64,000 nucleotides of DNA from UTCHB3 sp964531325 (GTDB taxonomy: Bacteria; Bacteroidota; Ignavibacteria; Ignavibacteriales; Ignavibacteriaceae). Numbering within the stretch: the stretch's first letter is position 1; each line of letters opens with the position of its first letter. The notes beneath the pieces are model-generated. The model was not told the DNA's origin and ran no database searches. It saw nothing but the letters and a program-made list of their open reading frames with translations. The stretch is taken from the NCBI GenBank assembly GCA_964531325.1, contig CAZHCW010000009.1, forward strand, positions 62,001 to 126,000, written 5' to 3'. Below, in pieces: positions 28,279 to 36,994 of this stretch. Made by a program: the position numbers and the translations under genes.

Positions 28279-30876
28279 TTACCCCGCCCGGCTTTCGAGG
28301 TAAACCTGAATTATTTGTTCAACAGTGAAGTTTGTTAACTGATAATAAAACAACCAGGATGCCACCACAAGCAGTACCACAAATATTGAGAAAAAGTAAA
28401 CCTTAAATGCCGGCACATCATATACCACATACATCCCCTTGAGTAAACGATGTATATTCCAAACAAAAAAGAGAAGAATTACGGCGTAAACAACCATGTT
28501 TGCCACATCGGCGTTTAGCACCCTGTATAATAATATTGCGCCGGGTAATGCGGTGATGAACGGAAGTGAAGCCCATATAACCACAAGGTAACTCTTCTGA
28601 ATCGTCACCCTGTTGATCACAAAAAGTGAGCCAAACTTAACCAGGAGAGCAAAAAAGAGGGCAAACACAAAATAGAACAGTGTAAGAACAAGCAGCGACT
28701 CCATCGGATTCCAACTCAGGTAACTGACTATTGACAATAAATTGTCAAAACCAAAGCTTAACAGGATTCTTTCCTGCAGAGAATCGTATCGCCAATAGAA
28801 TAGTAAACTTGATGTAAGCAACGCCATCACTGCACATATCAGCAAACCGATATAAGTTGTAATAAATGGTGATATCTGATTGTAGTCCCGTACATCCTGA
28901 TAAAAATTGTAGGGTCGTAACATCGCCCTAAGTGCATCTTCCTTAAACTTTTTGCCGGTATTTAAGAGCAGGGCAGTAAGCAAAGCCAAAACGAGACCGA
29001 AGATTATAAATATAATTGGTGCATCATCTTCGTTAAAACCGAGCGATATGGTAACTTTTTCTCTGTTGTTTAAGAGTGCATCCACTACCTTATAGGAAAG
29101 CCTGCCGGCTCCTCTATCCTCGGGGATCAAACCCAAATAAACCATCTGATCGTTCAGTGCCCCGGAAATTATCGACTGATAGTTGTTTCTGTAATCGAAC
29201 ATTGTTGAGAGGAAAAACGACATGTTTTGATTAACGGAGGCATACATTAGTATATCCTCAAAAAACTTGGCTTGAGATTCAGCAGAATGTTTGTTACCAG
29301 TCCTCGATTTTTCGGGATCAATTATATAACCGGCACTTGCCACCATCAACCTGCCCGCACCAAATGATTGAGCAGCCTGTTGATACACTCTTAATATCTC
29401 AGTAGTTGGTCTGTTAATGAATTCAATTCCGTATGCGTCCAACCCGTCGATCTGGCTTTTTGGGAGGATGGCAAATGAAGCATATACCATTTTACCGGTG
29501 TACTTCTTAACATCTGCAGCGAGAGATTTTAAAAGTTCCACCGATTTATCACGGTTTCCGAGATAACCGGTTCCGAGTCCAAACCCCCCTATGGTTGAGA
29601 AATTTTTATAACCTTTTAAATATAATTGTGCAAAACTTCTCAAATTTTGACTTAACAACGGGTCATCAGAAAATGAAGCGGGCAGATTTGAGATCGGCAT
29701 TTCGATAAATGCCAACAGCCCTTCACGAGCACAAAGATAAAGCAGATATGGATGAGGAATATTTTTTTCAAATCTTACAGCATTGAATCCCGCTCCCTTT
29801 ATCAATCTGATATCTCTCGCCATCTCCTCGTTAGTAAACATTGCACCCGTTTTGGAGAGAGAAGGAATGTAAGTAACTCCCTTGAGAGCAAATTTCCCAT
29901 TGTTCAGATTAAAAGAATTATCACCGGATTTAAATAGGAAAAAACCCGCCGGATAAGCTATTTCATCAATTAGCACATCCCCCGAATAAAGAGCAAAAAT
30001 TATCTCATAAAGGTAGGGAGCTGCCGGTGTCCAAAGCCTTGGGTCTGATATTGTAAGTGTGAGAGCTGATTCTTTATCTTTTCCCGCTGAAATTGCAAAC
30101 TTTTCTGTAATCGCACCAACACGCTCCCCTTCACCCTCCTTCGTCTTTACAGATACCACCAATTCAAACTTGTTTCCGATACTGTCATTTACGGCTCTGC
30201 CATAGTTCCGGTTGCTGATTGAGGAGTTAATATTAAGTTCAACCTTGTTCCCATTCGGAGACACTTGATAACTCGATGAATAATCACCAATAAAGATGTT
30301 TGGCAACTCTTGAATAAAAACTTCCCTGAATATCCCCTTATTGCTATACGGATAAAGAAAACTGAACTTAAAAGGAAATGTCTCTTTGTTGTCAAGGTTA
30401 CCGTTAACCTTAACAGTTAAAACATTTTTACCTGTTTTTTTAAGAATATCCTTAGGTAAAAGGAAGGAGAAGGGAAAAGTTCCGCCGAGATGACGGTAAA
30501 TCATCCTGCCGTTAAGCGATATCTCAGCCTTGTTTGACACACCAAGAAATGTCAGACGATAGTTTTTATCGCTTTTAGGGTCAAAAGGCAGGGTCCGCTC
30601 AAAAATCATTTCAGATTCAGATTCGAACGAAGAAGGAATTTCTACCTGCTTTGATGTAGTAGCCGGGTCATCTGCAAATCTTACACCCCACTTCCCCGTC
30701 ATGGGTATTATGGTGCGTGTAGTTGAATGCTCCAGATAACCAAGAGAGCCTTCACTATAGGAATAACCGCCAAGTTCAGTAAAATTGGCTTGACCAAATA
30801 TTCCCCACACCATGCAAATAAATGTCAGCGAGATAACAGATAACGATCTTCTCAATGCTATACATCCCAATATCAA
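28279..30876 (-). CDS. GH2-like exported protein with polytopic C-terminus
   Basis: An 865-residue protein with a signal peptide. A sugar-binding jelly-roll domain of glycoside hydrolase family 2 spans ~40-190, followed by an Ig-like domain and a TIM-barrel-like part with the GH2 segments GFNAVRFEKNIPHPYLL and CAREGLLAFIEMPI. Where active GH2 enzymes have W-x-x-x-N-E, this protein reads GGFGLGTGY, so the acid/base Glu appears missing. The last ~250 residues hold about six membrane helices resembling a Yip1-type domain. It may be a non-catalytic carbohydrate sensor or binder at the inner membrane; that is inference. It lies 3 bp upstream of smc. Confidence 0.78.
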   Translation of the reverse strand: MILGCIALRRSLSVISLTFICMVWGIFGQANFTELGGYSYSEGSLGYLEHSTTRTIIPMTGKWGVRFADDPATTSKQVEIPSSFESESEMIFERTLPFDPKSDKNYRLTFLGVSNKAEISLNGRMIYRHLGGTFPFSFLLPKDILKKTGKNVLTVKVNGNLDNKETFPFKFSFLYPYSNKGIFREVFIQELPNIFIGDYSSSYQVSPNGNKVELNINSSISNRNYGRAVNDSIGNKFELVVSVKTKEGEGERVGAITEKFAISAGKDKESALTLTISDPRLWTPAAPYLYEIIFALYSGDVLIDEIAYPAGFFLFKSGDNSFNLNNGKFALKGVTYIPSLSKTGAMFTNEEMARDIRLIKGAGFNAVRFEKNIPHPYLLYLCAREGLLAFIEMPISNLPASFSDDPLLSQNLRSFAQLYLKGYKNFSTIGGFGLGTGYLGNRDKSVELLKSLAADVKKYTGKMVYASFAILPKSQIDGLDAYGIEFINRPTTEILRVYQQAAQSFGAGRLMVASAGYIIDPEKSRTGNKHSAESQAKFFEDILMYASVNQNMSFFLSTMFDYRNNYQSIISGALNDQMVYLGLIPEDRGAGRLSYKVVDALLNNREKVTISLGFNEDDAPIIFIIFGLVLALLTALLLNTGKKFKEDALRAMLRPYNFYQDVRDYNQISPFITTYIGLLICAVMALLTSSLLFYWRYDSLQERILLSFGFDNLLSIVSYLSWNPMESLLVLTLFYFVFALFFALLVKFGSLFVINRVTIQKSYLVVIWASLPFITALPGAILLYRVLNADVANMVVYAVILLFFVWNIHRLLKGMYVVYDVPAFKVYFFSIFVVLLVVASWLFYYQLTNFTVEQIIQVYLESRAG

Positions 30877-30956
30877 AAAAATAAAAAATTAAGACCTGAA
30901 ATATACATCAGTGAAGAGGGTGAAATCAAGGCAAATCGTTCGCGGGTGAATGTGTT

Positions 30957-31024
30957 TTTTGCGTTCATTGCGTCCTCTGCGGTTTAACTTAAAGCCCTCT
31001 GTGTGCTCGGTGTGTTCTGTGGTT
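30957..31024. repeat. Two period-9 micro-repeat blocks
   Basis: GCGTTCATTGCGTCCTCTGC (30961-30980, within a block at 30957-30984) and GTGTGCTCGGTGTGTTCTGT (31001-31020, within a block at 30997-31024) each show imperfect 9-nt periodicity and match the style of 518-544 on the opposite strand. They lie in the divergent GH2-like/rpsT gap. Confidence 0.5.
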
Positions 31025-31066
31025 TTTTGCATATGTTTTCGTTCTACACCGATCACAAAAAAAACT

Positions 31067-31098
31067 TTTGCAAAAGAGATAAAGAACTTGTATATTTG
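31067..31098 (+). promoter_or_regulatory. rpsT promoter
   Basis: TTTG, 20 nt, then TATATTTG: an exact match to the Bacteroidota TTTG-N19-21-TAnnTTTG promoter, ending 46 nt before the rpsT start codon. Confidence 0.75.
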
Positions 31099-31144
31099 CA
31101 GACTAAATTTGAATTAACACAACCAAAAAGATTTTAAGTTAAGC

Positions 31145-31405
31145 ATGGCAAATCACAAATCTGCTGAAAAAAGAATCAGACAAAGCGCAAGAAAACGCGA
31201 TATCAACAAAGCTTCACTCTCGAAGATGAAAACTTTGGTCAAAAAGGTTCTTAGCACAACAACATTGGAAGAAGCAACAACAAGCTACAAAGAAGCTGTT
31301 GCACACCTCGACAGGATCAGCGTAAAAGGCAGAATCCACAAAAATAATGCGTCACGCAAAAAATCGAGACTGACACTTCATATTAATAGCTTAACCAAAG
31401 CTTAA
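31145..31405 (+). CDS. rpsT: 30S ribosomal protein S20
   Basis: An 86-residue basic protein binding 16S rRNA early in small-subunit assembly. It starts MANHKSAEKRIRQSARKRD and has the conserved IHKNNASRKKSRL tail. The length is typical. It is monocistronic, between a consensus promoter and a strong terminator, with leftward genes on both sides. Confidence 0.98.
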   Translation: MANHKSAEKRIRQSARKRDINKASLSKMKTLVKKVLSTTTLEEATTSYKEAVAHLDRISVKGRIHKNNASRKKSRLTLHINSLTKA

Positions 31406-31412
31406 TGCCTCT

Positions 31413-31444
31413 GAACTTCTGCGGTTCTCCGCGGAAGTTCTTTT
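31413..31444 (+). terminator. rpsT terminator
   Basis: A 12-bp stem GAACTTCTGCGG/CCGCGGAAGTTC (one wobble pair) with a TTCT loop, followed by TTTT, 8 nt after the rpsT stop. Confidence 0.85.
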
Positions 31445-31495
31445 GGCAAACCTCTCAATCAGCCTTAAATCCCCCGGTTTTATTAAAATCTTCCA

Positions 31496-32635
31496 TTAAC
31501 TCCGTCTAATTGTAACAATTGTCAGATCGTCGTCCGAAACACCAAACTTCTCCACTTCCATTAAAATATTTTGATTTATCTTGTTGCTCGCTTCAGAACC
31601 ATTTTGTTCAATAACCGTTTTTACTCTCTCCATCGAAAATAACTCTTTACTTTTCGAGAAAGTTTCGGTTACTCCATCCGTGATCATAACTACCACATCA
31701 CCTCGCTCCAGGCAGAATTCCCCCTCAGTAAATTTAAAATCCTTCTTCATCCCGATTGATATCTGACGAATTGTCAGTTCTTCAACCTTCCCCGTTCCAT
31801 TTCTATAGATCAGCAAGGGCAGGTGACCGGCAACAATATATGCCAACTTGCCGGAATGCATCCTTACAGAAGCTGCAGTGAGAAACATTTTTTTGTCCTT
31901 TAATTCAAACATGGTCGAATTTATGTTGGTATAACACTCACTTAGCGAATCACCATGAGTCAGATTGCTCCTCAAAGCACTTTTAAACATCCCCATTAAC
32001 AGGCCTGCACTTACTCCGTGACCCGACACATCAGCTACGGTAAGAACCATTTCCCCATCTCCCATGTCGAACATATCAGCCATGTCTCCTCCCACCTCTC
32101 CCACAGGTTTTGAGATTCCGGCGACCTCATACTCTTCATTTTTGTATTCTATCTCAGGTACTAAAATTGTGTGCATCTTCCTGGCTAGATCAATTTCGGT
32201 TTTATACCTAAAGTGCTTTAACCCCTCTCCACTGATAAACCTTACAAAAAGAATGTAGCCCAAAATCACGAGGAACATTATTCCAATGGCATGAAACCTG
32301 AGATAGGTCACCAATTCGGGATTGTCTTTTATAAGCTCCAGATTTCCGTAGGGACTAAAAGCCAATGCAAACTGCAAAATGATCGCAATTACAAGAAATC
32401 TCATGTCTCTCATAAAAGTGTGTGCATACAGTGCACCCACAAAACCTGAAAGGAAACTGTTCCTGAGTATCTCACCGTAACTCATGGCACCCGGCGAGAG
32501 CAAACTCGTCACGAATCCCAATGTGGCAAAAAGGAAATAGATCCCGGCAAGAAAATACAGATACGATCGCCAGGGCAAACTTCTGAAAAAAAGTTTGTCC
32601 TTCTTGCGTTTTGAACCGAACTTTAAAAAATTCAT
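31496..32635 (-). CDS. Membrane SpoIIE-type serine phosphatase
   Basis: A 379-residue protein with four membrane helices in the first ~140 residues and a PP2C-like SpoIIE/RsbU domain after them. The metal-binding motifs PVGEVGGDMADMF, VADVSGHGVSAG, MITDGVTETFS and the terminal SDDDLTIVTI are intact, so it is probably active. Relatives dephosphorylate anti-sigma-factor antagonists, but none is adjacent and the membrane part has no known sensor domain, so the target is open. It is a single gene, leftward, divergent from the SPFH gene. Confidence 0.9.
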   Translation of the reverse strand: MNFLKFGSKRKKDKLFFRSLPWRSYLYFLAGIYFLFATLGFVTSLLSPGAMSYGEILRNSFLSGFVGALYAHTFMRDMRFLVIAIILQFALAFSPYGNLELIKDNPELVTYLRFHAIGIMFLVILGYILFVRFISGEGLKHFRYKTEIDLARKMHTILVPEIEYKNEEYEVAGISKPVGEVGGDMADMFDMGDGEMVLTVADVSGHGVSAGLLMGMFKSALRSNLTHGDSLSECYTNINSTMFELKDKKMFLTAASVRMHSGKLAYIVAGHLPLLIYRNGTGKVEELTIRQISIGMKKDFKFTEGEFCLERGDVVVMITDGVTETFSKSKELFSMERVKTVIEQNGSEASNKINQNILMEVEKFGVSDDDLTIVTIRRS

Positions 32636-32741
32636 AAACTTTTATTAAATATTGATAATGCAAATTTAACTGAAATTTTTACTCCACATTTCATTTTATA
32701 ATCTTTTTTTTACCTTTTATCACTTTATTTATTGTTACCAC

Positions 32742-32772
32742 TTGACTTTAAATCAGAATTTTTGTATATCTG
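32742..32772 (+). promoter_or_regulatory. Promoter of the SPFH-RHH pair
   Basis: TTG, 20 nt, then TATATCTG, one mismatch from TAnnTTTG. It lies 55 nt upstream of the SPFH start. Confidence 0.5.
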
Positions 32773-32827
32773 TATAGAATCTTTTTGATATTATTTTGAT
32801 ATCATTATTTAACCAATGGAGTCAACA

Positions 32828-33709
32828 ATGACCAAAGAAAAAACAATAACCTCTTCTAACGGATTAAGTTATCTGTTCTTAATCCTCTTCCTGCTTCTGT
32901 TCGCAGTTGCAGTGCTTATATTCAGAGCTAACACTGCATCTGATGATTACAGGGATGCCTTTTTTATCGTCCCTTCAATACTTTTAATAATTGTTGCTTG
33001 CGTAATGATCGCAGGATTTTATACAATTGAACCCAATTTTGCTGTGGTTATCCTCCTCTTTGGAAAATATATAGGCACCGATCGTTCGGAGGGGTTTCAC
33101 TGGGCAAATCCATTTTATTCAAAAAAGAAACTTTCACTCAGAACAAACAACTTCGACAGTCAGAAACTGAAAGTGAATGATAAAAAAGGAAATCCAATAG
33201 AAATATCGGTGGTAGTGGTTTGGCGTGTAAACGAAACAGCAGAAGCTCTGTTTGCAGTTGAAGACTACAAGACATATACAATTGTCCAGTCGGAATCTGC
33301 TATCAGGCACATCGCCACTCTTTATCCCTACGATGTTACCGACGATGAACCGATAAGCCTTCGTTCCTCAATTGATGAGGTTTCTCATGCTCTTGCAAAA
33401 GAGATTCAGGAGAGAATTGATGGAGCCGGTATCATCATCGAAGAAACAAGAATCAACCATCTTGCTTATGCCCCGGAAATTGCACACGCTATGTTGCAAC
33501 GCCAGCAGGCAGAAGCTGTAATAGCTGCAAGAACAAAGATTGTGGATGGTGCAGTTGGTATGGTTGAAATGGCGTTAAAACGACTGAGTGAAGAAAATGT
33601 AATTCAACTTGATGAAGAAAGGAAGGCTGCAATGGTGGGTAACCTGATGGTGGTACTCTGTTCCGACCGTTCTGCTCAACCCATCATTAATTCCGGATCA
33701 CTCTATTAA
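32828..33709 (+). CDS. SPFH/Band 7 domain membrane protein
   Basis: About 293 residues with two N-terminal membrane helices (~15-35 and ~45-65), then an SPFH domain (the GFYTIEPNFAVVILLFGKY start is typical) and an alpha-helical C-terminal part with RQQAEAVIAARTKIVDGAV. Such proteins oligomerise at membranes as flotillin- or stomatin-like scaffolds. The start at 32828 is preferred over an ATG 12 bp upstream because GGAG sits 6 nt before it. A 53-codon ribbon-helix-helix gene follows after 1 nt, so the two are coexpressed. Confidence 0.92.
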   Translation: MTKEKTITSSNGLSYLFLILFLLLFAVAVLIFRANTASDDYRDAFFIVPSILLIIVACVMIAGFYTIEPNFAVVILLFGKYIGTDRSEGFHWANPFYSKKKLSLRTNNFDSQKLKVNDKKGNPIEISVVVVWRVNETAEALFAVEDYKTYTIVQSESAIRHIATLYPYDVTDDEPISLRSSIDEVSHALAKEIQERIDGAGIIIEETRINHLAYAPEIAHAMLQRQQAEAVIAARTKIVDGAVGMVEMALKRLSEENVIQLDEERKAAMVGNLMVVLCSDRSAQPIINSGSLY

Positions 33710-33710
33710 T

Positions 33711-33872
33711 ATGGCTGAAAAAAAATCTATTATCCTTCGGATCGATCCAAAGCTTTACAATGCCCTGAACGAATGGGCAAAGGATGAATTGCGTTCGGTA
33801 AATGCCCAGATCGAATACATCCTTCGGGAACAGGTACACAAAAGAACAAAAAAGCCGCAGGATAAAGGATGA
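33711..33872 (+). CDS. Small Arc-like ribbon-helix-helix protein
   Basis: A 53-residue protein too short for most gene callers. It starts MAEKKSIILRIDPKLYNALN and continues with EWAKDELRSVNAQIEYIL, the strand-helix-helix pattern of Arc/MetJ-type DNA-binding proteins, with a basic tail (KRTKKPQDKG). It starts 1 nt after the SPFH stop and ends before a strong hairpin, so it is a genuine operon member. No toxin gene is adjacent, arguing against an ordinary antitoxin. It may regulate its own operon. Small RHH genes behind SPFH genes occur elsewhere, as I recall; that is not checked here. Confidence 0.82.
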   Translation: MAEKKSIILRIDPKLYNALNEWAKDELRSVNAQIEYILREQVHKRTKKPQDKG

Positions 33873-33928
33873 AGTTTAATATCTGTTCAAATCCAACAGA
33901 TTGGTAAACTTTGATGCAGGAAAATTTA

Positions 33929-33957
33929 TTTTGGGGGCACATCGCCCCCAATTTTGT
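33929..33957 (+). terminator. Bidirectional terminator between RHH and Fic genes
   Basis: An 8-bp GC-rich stem TTGGGGGC/GCCCCCAA with a 5-nt loop is followed by TTTTGTT on the plus strand and AAAATAAATTTT-type sequence on the other, so it can serve both convergent genes. Confidence 0.82.
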
Positions 33958-33975
33958 TAAATAGATGGAACCGGT

Positions 33976-34758
33976 TTAGTTAGTCTTCTTTATTAACGAT
34001 TGTGGCAGTAGATTCAAAAAATCAATTGCTTTACTGAAATCAAGCTCATAAAAATTTACTCCAAGATTGATTTTCTCATAATATTCAGCTCTGTTCTCCT
34101 TATAATACCTTTCAGAAGGTATTACCCAGGCTTTTTTGCCAAATTTCATCGAGAGGAACCACTTTTCAACGAGTCTCGCAATTCTACCGTTTCCGTCAAA
34201 AAACGGATGAAGTTGCGCCAACCTTAGATGAAAAAATGATGCAAAATAAAATGTTTCATTATCTGTAAGATTTCTGGATGAAATTTCATCAAATTCTTTC
34301 CAAAAAAGTTTCATGGCTTCCGGTAACTTTTCAGGTTCAACTGCAACATATACAAGTCCACTTGTACTAAATACACCCATCCTGTCATCCCGGTAAAGTC
34401 CAAGTTTGCTTTTTATCAAAATTGACTTTGCAAGTATCCTGTGGACTTCCAGGAAGTTTTCTTCAGTTAATGGTTTCTCCTGTGCAAAATTATATGCTTT
34501 AACCAGATTATCGATCTCTGCCAAATCTTTCGTATTCTTAAACTTCGATTTAACCATTTTCTGGTTCATATAAGAATTTAGGTCTATGTTGTTTCCTTCA
34601 ATATTGGAGGAAAAAACAGCAGAAGAATCCACCGAATATGAGAGATCAACACTTGCCGTCACAGGATCAACACTCAACCATTTTTCAATAATTGAACTGT
34701 TTTTGTCGCAAAACTCATTAAAGCAGTAGAAATCTAAAAACGAAAAATTTGGGGACAT
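33976..34758 (-). CDS. Fic family protein (stand-alone)
   Basis: A 260-residue Fic-domain protein, predicted to transfer AMP or another nucleotide moiety to a target hydroxyl. The active motif HPFFDGNGRIARL lies near residue 178, with His, Asp, two Gly, Asn and Arg intact. An N-terminal inhibitory helix motif, SSNIEG near 50, matches the class II (S/T)xxxE(G/N) consensus, so it should be self-inhibited. The target is unknown. It is isolated between convergent and divergent neighbours, and is one of three Fic genes in this accessory region. Confidence 0.92.
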   Translation of the reverse strand: MSPNFSFLDFYCFNEFCDKNSSIIEKWLSVDPVTASVDLSYSVDSSAVFSSNIEGNNIDLNSYMNQKMVKSKFKNTKDLAEIDNLVKAYNFAQEKPLTEENFLEVHRILAKSILIKSKLGLYRDDRMGVFSTSGLVYVAVEPEKLPEAMKLFWKEFDEISSRNLTDNETFYFASFFHLRLAQLHPFFDGNGRIARLVEKWFLSMKFGKKAWVIPSERYYKENRAEYYEKINLGVNFYELDFSKAIDFLNLLPQSLIKKTN

Positions 34759-34877
34759 CTGTTTTTCTGAAATATTTATTGATAAAACCGGTTAAGCTGA
34801 AACACAAAAGATTTTCCCTTCAATTTATATATTTTTTGCGATATTACAGTAACACATTTGAAAAAGGATTTGCGAAA

Positions 34878-35222
34878 ATGATTGGTAACTTAATAACAGA
34901 AGCTTTGAACAGAGGGATTCAAATGATTCTGCAGCACTATGTTGAGCCGTACGGTGAAATAACTTCGCTCTCAATAGATGATTCCACAAAAGAAGTGAAA
35001 GCAACGCTTCTTCTCAGCGGCGAACTTCAAACTCTTGATGTCCATATCTTTGGATATAACTTTGTAAAAATAGAAGATAAATGGTACATGACATTTGTCA
35101 ATGTTGCCACTTCCCGCGACTGGATAAACACCCTCTTAAAAAATATCTCCCCCAAAGAACTTGAGGATAAAAGAATCGAAATCCCCCATGTAGCGGCGGT
35201 GATATTAAAGATTTTGTTTTGA
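34878..35222 (+). CDS. Conserved-looking protein of unknown function
   Basis: 114 residues from the ATG at 34878, chosen because AAAAGGA precedes it; the longer open frame upstream has unlikely N-terminal sequence. The protein starts with an amphipathic helix (MIGNLITEALNRGIQMIL), followed by beta-rich sequence (ITSLSIDDSTKEVKATLLL) with a WYMTFVNVATSRDW segment. No family is recognised. Being between Fic and restriction genes, it may be an accessory gene. Confidence 0.65.
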   Translation: MIGNLITEALNRGIQMILQHYVEPYGEITSLSIDDSTKEVKATLLLSGELQTLDVHIFGYNFVKIEDKWYMTFVNVATSRDWINTLLKNISPKELEDKRIEIPHVAAVILKILF

Positions 35223-35291
35223 GGAGTTGGAGTGAATTTTTCTTCGGTTGGTGATGACTTAACGATCAAATTTCTGAAGAATTTGAATATT

Positions 35292-36035
35292 TCATCCATT
35301 ACTCTTTGAATTCAATTCAACAATTTTATCCCAATCGATTGAGCCATCTTCGAGGCAAAAACTGTTGAGAAAATCGCGTTGCATTTTTGAGAGTAGAGAG
35401 GTATATTTTTGATTAAATTCATCATTCCGTACTTTGGCGTTATACCCTAAAGGGACAATCAATTTTTTGTAGAGATCATCATCACCGGAAATAAAACTCC
35501 AAAAATCCTGTCCACAGTACTTGAAATAATCCCCTTTGTCAGGTTTGGTGTTTTTTCAATAACAACAACCATTTACTGCAATCACATGCAACTGTGAATT
35601 ACTTGTACGGAGAGTTTTTGTCGCTGACTTAAAATCAGAAACCATCCTCTTGATTTGGCTGCTATTGCCCCAATTAGGGCCGGATTTAATGTTAACGATA
35701 TATCTGATGGTTCCCTTTTCAAATTCGAGATCAATTCCTTCAATCCCTGATTTCCTGCCACCATAAACAATTGAATTGATGTAAATTGCCAGCCCTTCCA
35801 ACCAGTCGCCAAATATTGTCTCTTCGTTTGAGGAAAGATGAGCGTCGGTAAAACTTTTTACCAATTCTGCAGGTGCTAAATCTTTGGCTTTAAATAGATA
35901 GGGATTCTTTCTAATAAGCAGCTTTTCAAGATTAATTCTATCCAAACTTTCAAGTCGCTTGGAATGGAATTTCGAAATATTGTCAGACACATACTGTCCA
36001 ATTTCCTCTAATTCAAGTTTTTTCATTTCAGGCAA
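35292..36035 (-). pseudogene. PmeII-like restriction endonuclease with in-frame stop
   Basis: The first 159 codons encode a PmeII-family type II nuclease, recognised by NPYLFKAKD, SSNEETIFGDWLEGLAI, GGRKSGIEGIDLEFE and IKSGPNWGNSSQ. The frame stops at TGA (35556-35558) right after VNGCCY. The same frame continues without a shift for 88 more codons (KPDKGDYFKYCGQDFWSF and onward to a TGA at 35292-35294), which is the family's C-terminal third. The family usually has CCYG here, so one GGA-to-TGA change explains it. The start overlaps the methyltransferase stop by 8 bp. The nuclease is probably inactive unless the stop is read through. Confidence 0.88.
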
Positions 36036-36855
36036 ATAACACCAACTTTTCCGGTTCTACACTGTTTTTAACCATTGTATAATATTCTTCCATAATATCA
36101 ATCCCGATGGAATGTCTTCCCATTCTGTTCGCAACTTGAATAGTGGTTCCGGAGCCCATAAACGGATCCAGTACCACATCTCCGGATTGTGTAAAAAGTT
36201 TGATGAACCACTCGGGAAGTTCTTCAGGGAATGCTGCCGAGTGATTTTTATTTGAGCACTCGGTCGCCAGATGTAATACATTCGACGGATAGGCCATGTC
36301 TCTGTCAACCCAATTTGAGATATTTTTCCCAAAACCACTACCAACTTTGGAGTTATCTCGTGTTTGGTCTGTAAGGCTAAGTTTTCGCAGTCGGGATTTT
36401 GCCCAATCCCCCATGGGCACCATGACAGTTTCCTGGTACATCGCAAATTTTTTACTTTTGTTGAACTGTAAAAGTCTTTCCCAGGCATCCCGGAATCTGT
36501 TGGGCCATTTACCGGGATAAGAGTTCTTTTTATGCCAAATAAATTCTTCTGTCCAGAACCATCCTTGTTTCCGCATTTCAAGAATTAATTCAAGGACATA
36601 TATACTGCGTTCACCATTTGCTACTTTTTCTTTAATATTAAGTACAAATGTACCGGAAGGTTTTAGTACTCTTAAAAATTGTTCACTCCTGGGTAAAAAC
36701 CATGCAACATAATCATCAGTGTGGACGCCTCCATAGGTGTTCTTCCTCTGATCAGCGTAGGGAGGGGAGGTGAAGATGAGATCAACACAATTGTCCGGAA
36801 GTTCTTTTAAGACTTCGAGACAGTCACCAAGGTATAAATTAGATTTCAATTCCAT
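36028..36855 (-). CDS. DNA methyltransferase, beta class
   Basis: About 275 residues. The catalytic motif IV, TSPPYADQR, comes first (near 30) and the SAM-binding motif I, DPFMGSGTT, comes near the C-terminus, the order of beta-class amino-methyltransferases. SPPY rather than DPPY favours N4-cytosine, though N6-adenine is possible. An in-frame ATG 18 bp upstream also exists. It is cotranscribed with, and overlaps, the PmeII-like nuclease gene, forming a type II restriction-modification pair. The methylase looks intact while the nuclease is interrupted. The recognition sequence cannot be read from sequence. Confidence 0.92.
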   Translation of the reverse strand: MELKSNLYLGDCLEVLKELPDNCVDLIFTSPPYADQRKNTYGGVHTDDYVAWFLPRSEQFLRVLKPSGTFVLNIKEKVANGERSIYVLELILEMRKQGWFWTEEFIWHKKNSYPGKWPNRFRDAWERLLQFNKSKKFAMYQETVMVPMGDWAKSRLRKLSLTDQTRDNSKVGSGFGKNISNWVDRDMAYPSNVLHLATECSNKNHSAAFPEELPEWFIKLFTQSGDVVLDPFMGSGTTIQVANRMGRHSIGIDIMEEYYTMVKNSVEPEKLVLFA

Positions 36856-36994
36856 TGTATTAGCTCGCATCAACCTTTAAAATTTAAACTGAAAGATACA
36901 ATTTAAATCGAATCTATCCAAAAGACAAATCTTTCTGCTGAACCATATCCCGAAACATAACACTGAATACTCCGATTTCTGTTGAGATACAAAG

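Noticed and set aside
35556..35558. Frameshift in the PmeII-like nuclease gene
   Set aside because: The downstream homology is in the same frame as the upstream part; only one TGA codon interrupts it, so it is a nonsense change and not a shift.
35556..35558. TGA as a sense codon (glycine recoding)
   Set aside because: Other genes here end naturally at TGA (33870-33872, 41805-41807), and no other in-frame TGA was seen in conserved genes.
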